The notes below the pieces were generated by a model. It worked only from the letters and a program-made list of their open reading frames with translations, did not search any database and was not told where the DNA came from. Shown piece after piece: positions 40,580 to 51,266 of a stretch of 64,000 nucleotides of DNA. The first letter of the stretch is position 1; the number at the start of each line of letters is the position of its first letter. The translations under genes and the position numbers were made by a program. The stretch comes from Costus lasius (Eukaryota; Streptophyta; Magnoliopsida; Zingiberales; Costaceae), in assembly GCA_027563935.2 (NCBI GenBank), contig CM050448.1:68829843-68893842 (forward strand), given 5' to 3'.

Positions 40580-42754
40580 CTAATGGTTGAGAAATCTCAA
40601 ACCCATATTATTACAGTGCTTCTCATGCTTCTGCTGCGCCAGAGGCTTGGTAAGCGGGTCTGCCAGATTGTCATCTGTATGAACCTTGCATATTTTGATC
40701 TCGCCTCGATCAATGATCTCCTGGATCAAGTGAAACCGTCTCTGTATGTGCTTGGACTTCTGGTGCGACCGCGGTTCCTTTGCTTGTGCGATGGCTCCAG
40801 TGTTATCACAGAAGATAACCAAAGGATCAGCACTCGAAGGAACGACACCAAGTTCTCTCACGAACTTACGAATCCACACTGCCTCCTTAGATGCTTCCGA
40901 GGCTGCAACATACTCGGCTTCTGTTGTGGAATCAGCAACAGTTGACTGTTTGAAGCTCTTCCACACCACTGCTCCACCATTCAAGCTAAAAACATAGCCT
41001 GATTGCGATCGGAAATCATCCTGGTCCGACTGGAACGAAGCGTCAGTATATCCCTCTATACTGAGTTCTTCCTGACCACCATATATCAAGAACATATCTT
41101 TGGTCCTCCACAGATATTTTAAAATGTTCTTGACCGCAATCCAGTGCGCCAAACCTGGATTACTTTGGAATCGACTGGTCACGCTTAACCCGTAAGCGAC
41201 GTCTGGGCGAGTACACAACATCGCATACATAATGGACCCAATAGCCGAAGCATAAGGCGTATTGTCCATTTCATCTTTCTCAGTCTGTGTTTGTGGACAC
41301 TGACTCTTCGAAAGATTCAGACCATGTCTGACTGGAAGATATCCACGTTTAGAATTCTCTAAATGGAATCTCTCCAGGACCTTATCGATGTAAGTACTCT
41401 GGCACAGCCCGAGAAGCCTCTTAGATCTATCCCTGTAGATCTTCACACCTAATACATAGGCTGCTTCTCCTAAATCTTTCATCTGGAAACATTTTCCTAA
41501 CCATGCCTTAACAGCATGCAGTTCAGGAATATCATTTCCAATGATTAAGATATCATCGACGTAGAGGATTAGGAATGTAATTAAGATATCACCTAATACA
41601 CACGGGTCATCCTCGTTCTTGATGAAACCAAACTCAGAGATTGATTCATCAAAACGAATGTTCCAGCTTCTTGATGCTTGTTTCAGCCCATAAATGGACT
41701 TCTTTAACTTGCATATTTTATGACGATCTGATGGATTAGTGAAACCTTCCGGTTGTGTCATATACACATCCTCATCCAGATTTCCATTGAGGAAAGCTGT
41801 TTTCACATCCATCTGCCAGATCTCATAATCGTAATATGCTGCTATCGCGAAAAGAATCCGAATAGACTTAAACATGGCTACAGGTGAGAAAGTTTCATCA
41901 TAATCTAACCCGTAGATTTGTTTGAAACCTTTCGCAACTAGCCTGCCTTTATAGGTAACCACGTTACCATCCATGTCAATCTTCTTCTTGAAGATCCATT
42001 TACAGCCTATAGGGATTACTCCCAAAGGCGGATCAACCAAATCCCAGACTTGGTTATCTGACATGGAGTCCATCTCGGCTCGCATAGCATCAAGCCATCT
42101 AGCTGACTCCGGTCCACTGACCGCATCCGCATAAGTTAGGGGTTCATCATTTTCAATGATGTAGACTCCGTCATAGCGCTCAGGCTGTCGACGGATCCTA
42201 CCCGATCTTCGCGGTTCCCGTGTTATTTGAGCCTCAGGTTGTTCAGTAACCTGTTCTACCGGCTCAGGCTCATCCAACTGTGCTTGACTACTTTGTCCTT
42301 CCTCTGGATTCTCATCCAGCTTTATTTCTCTCCCACTGGCCTCTTGCAGAAGAAATTCCTTCTCAAGAAATATGGCCGTCCGAGCAACAAACACCTTGTT
42401 CTCTTTGGGATCGTAGAAATAATAACCCTTCGTTTCCTTAGGGTAACCGACAAAGATGCATTTGTCAGATCTGCTCTCTAGTTTCCCAGAGGCGAGCTTT
42501 TTGACATAAGCCTCGCAACCCCAGATCCTGATAAATGTCAAGCTAGGCTGTTTCCCATACCATAACTCATATGGCGTCTTTGAAACTGCCTTGGATGGCA
42601 CTCGGTTTAGTACCTTTGCAGCTGTTTCCAGTGCAAAACCCCAAAAGGAATATGGAAGAGTAGCCTGACTCATCATAGAACGAACCATATCAAGTAACGT
42701 TCTATTTCTCCTCTCGGACACACCATTCCACTGCGGTGTTCCTGGCGGAGTGAG
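40580..42754 (-). pseudogene. Element D pol, part after the amber stop: integrase C-terminus, RT, RNase H
   Basis: This is the continuation, in the same frame, of the gag-protease-integrase ORF at 42755-44455 after a TAG codon. It has no usual start of its own; the first possible GTG is at 42721. It encodes the last integrase catalytic residue (Glu of GVSERRNRT, codon 581), the integrase C-terminal region, RT (QMDVKTAFLNG, YGLKQASRSW, YVDD) and RNase H (GYTDASF, TEAEY, CDNTGA), ending at TAG 40580-40582. It is very close to element B apart from one patch just before YVDD, where B's YKRFSGSV is replaced by LGDIL, three residues shorter. The patch is in frame, but alters the stretch before the RT active-site strand. 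Without readthrough the product would not be made at normal levels. Confidence 0.92.
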
Positions 42755-44455
42755 CTATGAGATAATCCCACACTCCTTCAGATAGTCAGTAAATGCATGA
42801 CTTAGGTATTCTCCACCTCGATCAGAACGAAGTGCCTTGATATTTCGGCCTAGCTGATTTTGTACTTCATTTTTGAACTCTTTGAACTTGTCAAAAGATT
42901 CAGTTTTATGTCTCATTAAATAGACATATCCATACCTACTGAAATCATCAGTGAAGGTAATGAAGTACTGATAGCCACCTCTGGCATGTTTACTGAAAGG
43001 CCCACACACATCACTGTGTATCAGGTCAAGTAAACCTGAAGTCCTTTGACCTTTGTGAGAAAAAGGTGACTTCGTCATTTTACCCATCAAACAAGCTTTG
43101 CATGTATCAATCTCCCCATTGGAGAATGATCCCAGCAGTCCATGATCATGCAACCGCTTAATGCGCTTCTCGTTTATATGGCCTAAACGACTATGCCATA
43201 GCAAGGTGCTGTCATCAGCATACTTGGCTTTCTTATTATCAATGTTTTGTATAGAATATTCCATGTCCAACATGTATAACCCATTGTTAATTGAACCAGT
43301 TGCATACACAATATTATCATAAGATAAAACACACTTTGAAATCTTGCATTCAAAGGCAAATCCTTTCCTGACAAGAGCAGGAATAGAGATAATATTCTTG
43401 GTAATACTGGGTACAAAATAACAATTGTTTAATTCTAATACAATGCCAGATGGTAAAGAAATGAAATAGTCCCCTACAGCAACAGCAGCAACCCGTGCCC
43501 CGTTTCCAACTCGTAGGTCTACCTCATGCTGTCCCACCTGCCTTCTTCTCTTGAGTTCCTGCACATTTGAACAAATGTGAACTCCACATGCAGTGTCCAA
43601 CACCCATGATATAGAAGAAGATGAAACCATGACTTCCGTCACGTATATACCTGAGCCAGAAGCGATGCTTCCCCTCTTATCTCCTTGGAGCGCTTTACAG
43701 TCCTTTTTCCAGTGACCCAGCTGGCCACAGTGGAAACACCTGTTATCCTTCGACCGCTTCACCTTCTGTTTCAGTGCCTTGCTGTAATTCTTGACAGGGG
43801 CCTTGCCCTTCTTCCCCTTCTTCTTGTTCCTAGAAGGAACCATCAAGACAGAGGTTGAAGGCTTACCCTTCAGAGTTTCCTCAGTAGTCAAGAGCATATT
43901 CAGCAGCTCTGCCGGCGTACAATCGATTTTGTTCATATTAAAGTTAATGATGAACGCATCGAAAGAAGGCGGGAGAGACTGCAGAATAATATCCACAGCA
44001 AGCTCCTGGTTGATGGTATGCCCCAGTTTCTCCAGAGCCTCCTTGTGCCCAATCATCTTGAGCACGTGAGCTCCCACTGGGCTCCCCTCAGCCAGTTTGC
44101 TCTGAAAGAAGAGCTTCGTCAGATTATAGCGCTCAGTCCTCGCCTGTGCAGCATACAGCATCTTGAGGTTCGCTATAATCTCTATAGCCGACATATCCTC
44201 ATGCTGACGCTGCAGCGGTGGCGTCATAGACGCTAGCATCAGGCAAGCGACATCAATGCTATCATTGACGTGCTTTTCGTAGGCATCCCGAACCGCCCTT
44301 GCGGCGTTCGGAGCGGGCTGCGGCGGTATCGCCGTCTCGAGGACATACAGTTTCCTCTCTGCCTTAAGAACGATCTTAAGGTGTCCAAACCAGTCAGAGA
44401 AGTTCGGCCCAGCAAACTTCTCCCTTTCCAGTAGGGATCGCACATTGAAGCTCAT
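42755..44455 (-). CDS. Element D gag-protease-integrase (566 residues), ended early by TAG
   Basis: Starts at ATG 44453-44455 (MSFNVRSLLEREKFAGPNFS), the same start as element C. In order: gag capsid-like region (1-200), basic linker, zinc knuckle with C240, C243, H248 and C253, protease with D287 in WVLDTAC, integrase zinc domain with H421/H426 and C452/C455, and core residues D482 and D545. Codon 567 is TAG (plus strand 42755-42757) where element B has CAG (Gln). The third catalytic residue, Glu at codon 581, lies 14 codons beyond, giving the expected D-35-E spacing. The truncated product could still supply gag and protease, but not integrase, RT or RNase H. The base after TAG is C, but the following codons are not the CAR-YYA readthrough context, so a plain nonsense mutation is favoured. 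Confidence 0.93.
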   Translation of the reverse strand: MSFNVRSLLEREKFAGPNFSDWFGHLKIVLKAERKLYVLETAIPPQPAPNAARAVRDAYEKHVNDSIDVACLMLASMTPPLQRQHEDMSAIEIIANLKMLYAAQARTERYNLTKLFFQSKLAEGSPVGAHVLKMIGHKEALEKLGHTINQELAVDIILQSLPPSFDAFIINFNMNKIDCTPAELLNMLLTTEETLKGKPSTSVLMVPSRNKKKGKKGKAPVKNYSKALKQKVKRSKDNRCFHCGQLGHWKKDCKALQGDKRGSIASGSGIYVTEVMVSSSSISWVLDTACGVHICSNVQELKRRRQVGQHEVDLRVGNGARVAAVAVGDYFISLPSGIVLELNNCYFVPSITKNIISIPALVRKGFAFECKISKCVLSYDNIVYATGSINNGLYMLDMEYSIQNIDNKKAKYADDSTLLWHSRLGHINEKRIKRLHDHGLLGSFSNGEIDTCKACLMGKMTKSPFSHKGQRTSGLLDLIHSDVCGPFSKHARGGYQYFITFTDDFSRYGYVYLMRHKTESFDKFKEFKNEVQNQLGRNIKALRSDRGGEYLSHAFTDYLKECGIIS

Positions 44456-46298
44456 GGTGTTCGTTGCTGCAGGAATCTACAACAAGCAAGAACAGCAAGG
44501 TCAGTATCAATGTTCAGAATCAATCCAGGACTTAAGAAAGATTCTTTTCTCACTATTTTGTCTGACTGAAAAATCCAGTAAACAGTCCGAAAGAGTAACA
44601 CTCTTTTAGTGAGATGGGATCCAGATTTCATACTTGGTCTCCGCGTCCCGCTCAGGCGAGATAAGATGCACAGAGATGACAAGCACTAATTTCTGGTAGG
44701 CTGTCCCAGCCAATCGCCAACCCGTGCGATTCCCCTTCATCTTGGCAATCCAGCAGACTGTGCCAACTGAGTTGGTACAACACAGTCTCTGATCCCAGAG
44801 ATGGCTGCCTCCATGTGCTACCATATTCGCCTCATATGTAGCCTACATGGTCAAGCTGACCTGACCTACTCCCTGGACCACCACGTGCTATGCTGAGCAA
44901 CGAGAGGGGATAAATCCCAACTCTGTAACACGCAGGTGAAATCCAGCACCGTCTGAAGATAGATGGACGTGCCCACTGAGTGGGTTCAACACGGCTCCAA
45001 CGATAATCAGAAAGGTGAGGTTTCGCGTCAGAAGGCTTACGAGCTTGATATATTAGCGTTGGATTTTAACGGTCTTTTTATCTTCTTACTATCAGGCATA
45101 TCCTATGGCTATAGCAGAAGATAAACATAAACATGCCATTCTAATTATTTAAATAATAAATAGAAAGCATGATCTTATGTGGTAAAAGCCCATGAACCCT
45201 AGTAAGACCTTAATTTTACTTAAGTCTTCACTTGAGCTCCATTGCATCTCATCTGGTCCAACCCAGTGCCCTAGCGCCAAGAGCACCTCAGGTACACCAC
45301 CAGGTGAATGCCCCTCTTGGATGTGTGCCTTTGTGCTCTTGTCTAATCAAAGTACATTTGATCTATCTAGACAAGGTTGACTCGCAGGTCAACAACATAT
45401 TATAAATTAAGTACAATGTGATTCGCAGATCACAAATTAATTTACAATTTTTTAAATCCAGGCACGCAGGCCCCAGCACAGCACACAAATGGGCAACCCA
45501 CATAAGACTAAATAAACAAGCATATGGTTCAATCAACATGTGATCCAATCAAGAAATTAAAATTTTGAAAAACCCCATGGCATCAATTTTAATTTCCTTA
45601 TGAGCCCTACAACCTTACAATGGTCCATTGATGGGGATCCACTCATCCATCTAGTTAGATCTTTTGCCCTTGCATGCACCGAGTCCTAACTGACCCGTGT
45701 TGACCTGATGGTCAACCATGCATGCGTCAAGGGCTGAACCACCCTCATGAGTTTTGGCAAGCGGGTGTGACCCCGGGCCTAACTCAAGTATGTTCAGTAA
45801 TTGTCTCAACCAGACCTCGCTACACGCCTTTGATGCAGTCAACCTATAGCCACCTCGTGCTTGCGCACAGGTGCTATCTGGTCAACCCATCTAGGCTGTC
45901 AGATGGTCTGATCAGACTAGCTTGATCTATACTAGATGATGCCTTCAACCCCATCAACCCATCTAAGGATTTAATGTAGTGGCACCTTAGATCTAATCAA
46001 CCGCGCAAGATGTAAGTTTTGTAAAACACTTAGAGCATGCGCAAACATACAAACAAAGTTGATAACCCTTAGATCTAAGGGGGTCCCCTTCAAGGGGGAG
46101 CGCAAACTTTAGGGGGTCCCCTTCAAGGGGGAGCGCATACATAGCCCATGATACAAGCGCAATCTACATGTTAACATGATACAAGCGCAATCTACATGTA
46201 CATGTAACCATGCATCATGAAAACAAAGCATCAAGTAAGCGCAAGAAGCATGGATCACAAACACTTCTAGCAATCATATAGATCATATGGAGAGCCTA
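44456..46298 (-). mobile_element. Element D: 5' leader between primer site and gag
   Basis: 1843 bp with no convincing coding frame. Short sense-strand frames (44452-44682, 44606-44824) lack retroelement motifs. It is nearly identical to the element A leader over most of its length, but has a shorter tandem-repeat block. The two 25-bp G/C-rich repeats lie at 46079-46103 and 46112-46136. Such long leaders are typical of Angela/BARE-like elements. Confidence 0.87.
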
Positions 46299-46310
46299 GC
46301 TCTGATACCA
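46299..46310 (-). other. Primer binding site of element D (tRNA-iMet)
   Basis: GCTCTGATACCA on plus is TGGTATCAGAGC on the element strand, complementary to the 3' end of initiator tRNA-Met, two bases from the 5' LTR. Confidence 0.93.
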
Positions 46311-46312
46311 AT

Positions 46313-47989
46313 TGAAGGAACCCCTAATAAAGGGGGGGGGAAACCCTATACATGCGCATCTAGCATGCAATGCGGAAAAAGGGCTTCTAAAGATCGCATA
46401 TGAAATATATAATCAACTTAAACCAACTTAAGATCATGATATGATCTTACCATTGCCATGGATGGAAGGCGGCTTGGAAGAAGAAAACAAGGTTGATCTC
46501 CTCCAAAAGGTGCGCACACAAGAAGACAAAGACTACTCCCTTCTCAACTTTGTGCTAGCAAAAGCTTCAAGGGGTCTTATCGCATGAAGGAGATGATGAA
46601 CTCTTGGCCGATCTTTCTTCTCGTCACTTTCACCACACAAGAAAGTGTGTGTCGTCGAGAGCAAGAAGATGGAGAGGAGCGTTAGCCAAACTTGTGATCG
46701 AATGTGGAGACATTCATCACAATTGTCAAACCGAAATGCCATAAATGGCAAGTCATCAAAGCTTGCGTTATGCGTTCACATGAAGTGAACCAAACGCATA
46801 GCTCTCCTCTCAAATGAACCAAGCGCTCACATGTGAGCCGGTTCAATTCAATTGGTCCAATGACCAAACCAAATCAGCCCAATAATCGGTTCAGACCAAA
46901 TTAAACCCTAAGGTTCAAAATCTGACCGTTCATCCTTTTAATGCTCTTGATCTCTTCGATCTAGCATCCACACTCTCGATCTAAGCTTACCGATCTCAAG
47001 CCCTAATCAATCAAACATGATCAGACTGGATCTCACTTACAATCAGAGTTTAATCTCCTTTAAACTGAACTCGAACAATTCAGTCCACACGATCTGACTT
47101 AAGTAGCCATATCATCAAATTGTGCGACCCTAAGGGTTTCCTTTAAATGTCGGTAACGATAACTTACGTTATCACGATCAGCGAGGGGTATCTAGCAACA
47201 CATCACTGTCTCCCGATATAAAGGAAAGAGTCTTCCAAGACTCCACCCAACCACAGCATAAGTGTGAATCAACTCACTAGGCATGCATGATTCCTTTGCC
47301 ACTGGATGTTCTTATTGGACAAGCATGTCAAGCCTGTAACTCCAATACGATGAGCATGATTAAATCAGATGCACATAGTCATCTGGGTATGGCCATACAC
47401 TTCCTCAATCATCTCATATAGGGGGGCCCTTTAGAACATCACACTCCTTAAACAAGGAGACGGCAATCCTTTATCTATCACAAGTGCCCTAACCTGACTC
47501 AAGCTCACCATCCAAGATAGCCTATAATCATTATGTTTCAAATGATATTGAACTACCTCAAAACAATGACAATCATCATTTAGAAACATAAGTGATCTCA
47601 AGTCAAAGGACATGTGCCACTTAGTGCTTACAAGGATCATTCACATTGTGACAAGCAATGGAATATCCGAGTAGGGTCTGTCCAGTACATCCAATGTACC
47701 CATGAGTCTACATCTTATTCCATGCTCGAAGCATCCTATAAGATTAGCACTCATATCAGTCTCAATCATATCAAGGCTGTCTCATGTTCACCAAGATATC
47801 TCGACTAAGGACATATAGCCTGTCAGCCTAGCTGAACAGCTTTGAGACATTATTCAGAAGTACACTTATTACAGCAGACAAGGTAACAACCTGAATAATA
47901 ACCATGCCTTTATAAACTTAAGAGTTTATTACATGATACTTATACAATCCCAAGGCCTCAAACATTAGCCTTAAGGGCATACCCCAACA
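46313..47989 (-). repeat. Element D: 5' LTR (1677 bp)
   Basis: Second LTR of D, identical by eye to 38879-40559 except for a 9-G instead of 13-G run. It drives transcription leftward. The inverted repeat GATAAC-N4-GTTATC is at 47158-47173. No TATA box could be assigned with confidence. Confidence 0.96.
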
Positions 47990-47994
47990 CCATA
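47990..47994. other. Right target-site duplication of element D (CCATA)
   Basis: CCATA follows the LTR end and the satellite resumes in register (CCATATTTGATGTTTATC). Confidence 0.96.
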
Positions 47995-48240
47995 TTTGAT
48001 GTTTATCATTTTGAAATCTTAATTTAATATTGATTTTGTTCATGATCATGATGTTGATCTTGATTTTAATCATGATTTCAAACTTTATCTTATGATATTC
48101 ATCTTTATCTTCTTTTTAATCTTAATCTTAAACTCGATTTTGATCTTGTTTGTAATCTTGGTCTTCAATCTTGATATTGTTATTGATATTGATATTGATC
48201 TAATCATGATGAAAATTTTGAACCCGATTATGAGCTTTAA

Positions 48241-51200
48241 TTGTTATTAATCTTATTCTCATTCTTAATTATAACATTGATTTTATTCTTGATAATTATC
48301 TTCATCTTCATTTTGATCTCAGTTTTGATTTTAGATTTCAGTTTTAATCTTATAATTTTCATCTTTATCTTGTTCCTAATATTCATCTTAAACTCGATTT
48401 TGATCTATGCGAAAACATTGAGTTTTAATCTTGATATTAATATTTATATTTATCTTGGACTTCTAATGATGAGGATGTTGATCATGATTATGATCCATAT
48501 TTGATGTTTATCATTTTGGAATCTTAATTTAAAATTGATTTTGTTCATGATCATGACGTTGACCTTGATTTTAATCATGATTTCAAACTTTATCTTATGA
48601 TATTTATCTTTATCTTCTTTTTAATTTTAATCTTAAACTCGATTTTGATCTTGTTTGTAATCTTGGTCTCAAATCTTGATATTGTTATTAATATTGATAT
48701 TGATCTAATCATGATGAAAATTTTGAACTCGATTATGAATTTTAATTGTTATTAATCTTATTCTTATTCTTAATTATAACATTGATTTTATTCTTATAAG
48801 AATTATCTTCTTCATTTTGATCTCAGTTTTGTTCTCAGATTTCAGTTTTAATCTTATAATCTTTATCTTTATCTTGCTCCTAATATTCATCTTAAACTGG
48901 ATTTTGATCTCTATGGAGATATTGAGTTTTAATCTTGATATTAATATTTAAATTTATCTTGGTTTTTTAATAATAAGGATGTTGATCTTGATTATGATCC
49001 ATATTTGATGTTTATCATTTTGAAATCTTAATTTAATATTGATTTTGTTCAGGATCATGATGTTGATCTTGATTTTAATCATGATTTCAAACTCTATCTT
49101 ATGATATTCATCTTTATCTTCTTTTTAATCATAATCTTAAACTCGATTTTGATCTTGTTCGTAATCTTGGTCTTCAATCTTGATATTGTTATTGATATTG
49201 ATATTGATCTAATCATGATGAAAATTTTGAACTCGATTACGAGCTTTAATTGTTATTAATCTTATTCTCATTCTTAATTATAACATTGATTTTATTCTTG
49301 ATAATTATCTTCATGTTTATTTTGATCTCAGTTTTGATCTCAGATTTCAGTTTTAATCTTATAATCTTCATCTTTATCTTGCTCCTAATATTCATCTTAA
49401 ACTCGATTTTGATCTCTATGGAGATATTGAGTTTTAATCTTGATATTAATATTTATATTTATCTTGGTCTTTTTATAATGAGGATGTTGATCTTGATTAT
49501 GATCCATATTTGATGTTTATCATTTTGAAATCTTAATTTAATATTGATTTTGTTCATGATCATGATGTTGATCTTGATTTTTATCATGATTTCAAACTTT
49601 ATCTTATGATATTCATCTTTATCTTCTTTTTAATCTTAATCTTAAACTCGATTTTGATCTTGTTTGTAATCTTGGTCTTCAATCTTGATATTGTTATTGA
49701 TATTGATATTGATCTAATCATGATGAAAATTTTGAACCCGATTATGAGCTTTAATTGTTATTAATCTTATTCTCATTCTTAATTATAACACTAATTTTAT
49801 TCTTGATAATTATCTTCATCTTCATTTTGATCTCAGTTTTGATTTTAGATTTCAGTTTTAATCTTATAATTTTCATCTTTATCTTGTTCCTAATATTCAT
49901 CTTAAACTCGATTTTGATCTATGTGAAAACATTGAGTTTTAATCTTGATATTAATATTTATATTTATCTTGGACTTCTAATGATGAGGATGTTGATCTTG
50001 ATTATGGTCCATATTTGATGTTTATCATTTTGGAATCTTAATTTAAAATTGATTTTGTTCATGATCATGACGTTGACCTTGATTTTAATCATGATTTCAA
50101 ACTTTATCTTATGATATTTATCTTTATCTTCTTTTTAATTTTAATCTTAAACTCGATTTTGATCTTGTTTGTAATCTTGGTCTCAAATCTTGATATTGTT
50201 ATTAATATTGATATTGATCTAATCATGATGAAAATTTTGAACTCGATTATGAATTTTAATTGTTATTAATCTTATTCTTATTCTTAATTATAACATTTAT
50301 TTTATTCTTATAAGAATTATCTTCTTCATTTTGATCTCAGTTTTGTTCTCAGATTTCAGTTTTAATCTTATAATCTTCATCTTTATCTTGCTCCTAATAT
50401 TCATCTTAAACTCGATTTTGATCTCTATGGAGATATTGAGTTTTAATCTGGATATTAATATTTAAATTTATCTTGGTCTTTTAAAAATAAGGAAGTTGAT
50501 CTTGATTATGATCCATATTTGATGTTTATCATTTTGAAATCTTAATTTCATATTGATTTTGTTCATGATAATGATGTTGATCTTGATTTTAATCATGATT
50601 TCAAACTCTATCTTATGATATTCATCTTTATCTTCTTTTTAATCTTAATCTTAAACTCGATTTTGATCTTGTTCGTAATCTTGGTCTTCAATCTTGATAT
50701 TGTTATTGATATTGATATTGATCTAATCATGATGAAAATTTTGAACTCGATTACGAGCTTTAATTGTTATTAATCTTATTCTCATTCTTAATTATAACAT
50801 TGATTTTATTCTTGATAATTATCTTTATCTTCTTTGATCTCAGTTTTGATCTTAGATTTCAGTTTTAATCTTATAATCTTCATCTTTATCTTGCTCCTAA
50901 TATTCATCTTAAACTCGATTTTGATCTCTACGGAGATATTGAGTTTTAATCTTGATATTAATATTTATATTTATCTTGGTCTTTTTATAATGAGGATGTT
51001 TATCTTGATTATGATCCATATTTGAGGTTTATCATTTTGAAATGTTAATTTACTATTTATTTTGTTCATGATCATGATGTTGATCTTGATTTTAATCAAG
51101 ATTTCAAACTTTATCTTATGATATTCATCTTTATCTTCTTTTTAATCTTAATCTTAAACTCGATTTTGATCTTGTTTGTAATCTTGGTCTTCAATCTTGA

Positions 51201-51266
51201 TATTGTTTTTGATATTGATATTGATCTAATCATGATGAAAATTTTGAACTCGATTATGAGCTTTAA
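48241..51266 (+). repeat. 1514-bp trimeric higher-order repeat, part right of element D
   Basis: Units start at 48241 and 49755 with steps 505-504-505 then 505-504-503. The rare variant GTTGATCATGATTATGATCC is shared by the monomers starting at 37611 and 48241, showing that both sides of D belong to one higher-order block that existed before D inserted. Confidence 0.85.

Larger units (their letters stand above)
38879..47989 (-). mobile_element. Element D: complete Ty1/copia LTR retrotransposon (9111 bp), Angela-like, very young
   Basis: Complete element on the minus strand with 5-bp target duplication, two LTRs (1681 and 1677 bp), tRNA-iMet primer site, leader of 1843 bp, gag-pol and polypurine tract, all in canonical positions. 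Protein order (integrase before RT) makes it Ty1/copia; the Angela/BARE assignment rests on remembered resemblance of the LTR start TGTTGGGGTATGCCC, long LTR and long leader. The two LTRs appear identical apart from a G run of 13 versus 9, so insertion is recent. The coding frame has one in-frame TAG in integrase and a small in-frame replacement in RT, so it would probably need proteins from another copy to move. It inserted in antisense to the satellite direction used here. Confidence 0.96.

Noticed and set aside
42755..42757. Programmed stop-codon readthrough in element D
   Set aside because: Element B has CAG here, and the sequence after TAG (CTC ACT) does not match the CAR-YYA readthrough context. 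A plain nonsense mutation is simpler, though family-wide data could change this.
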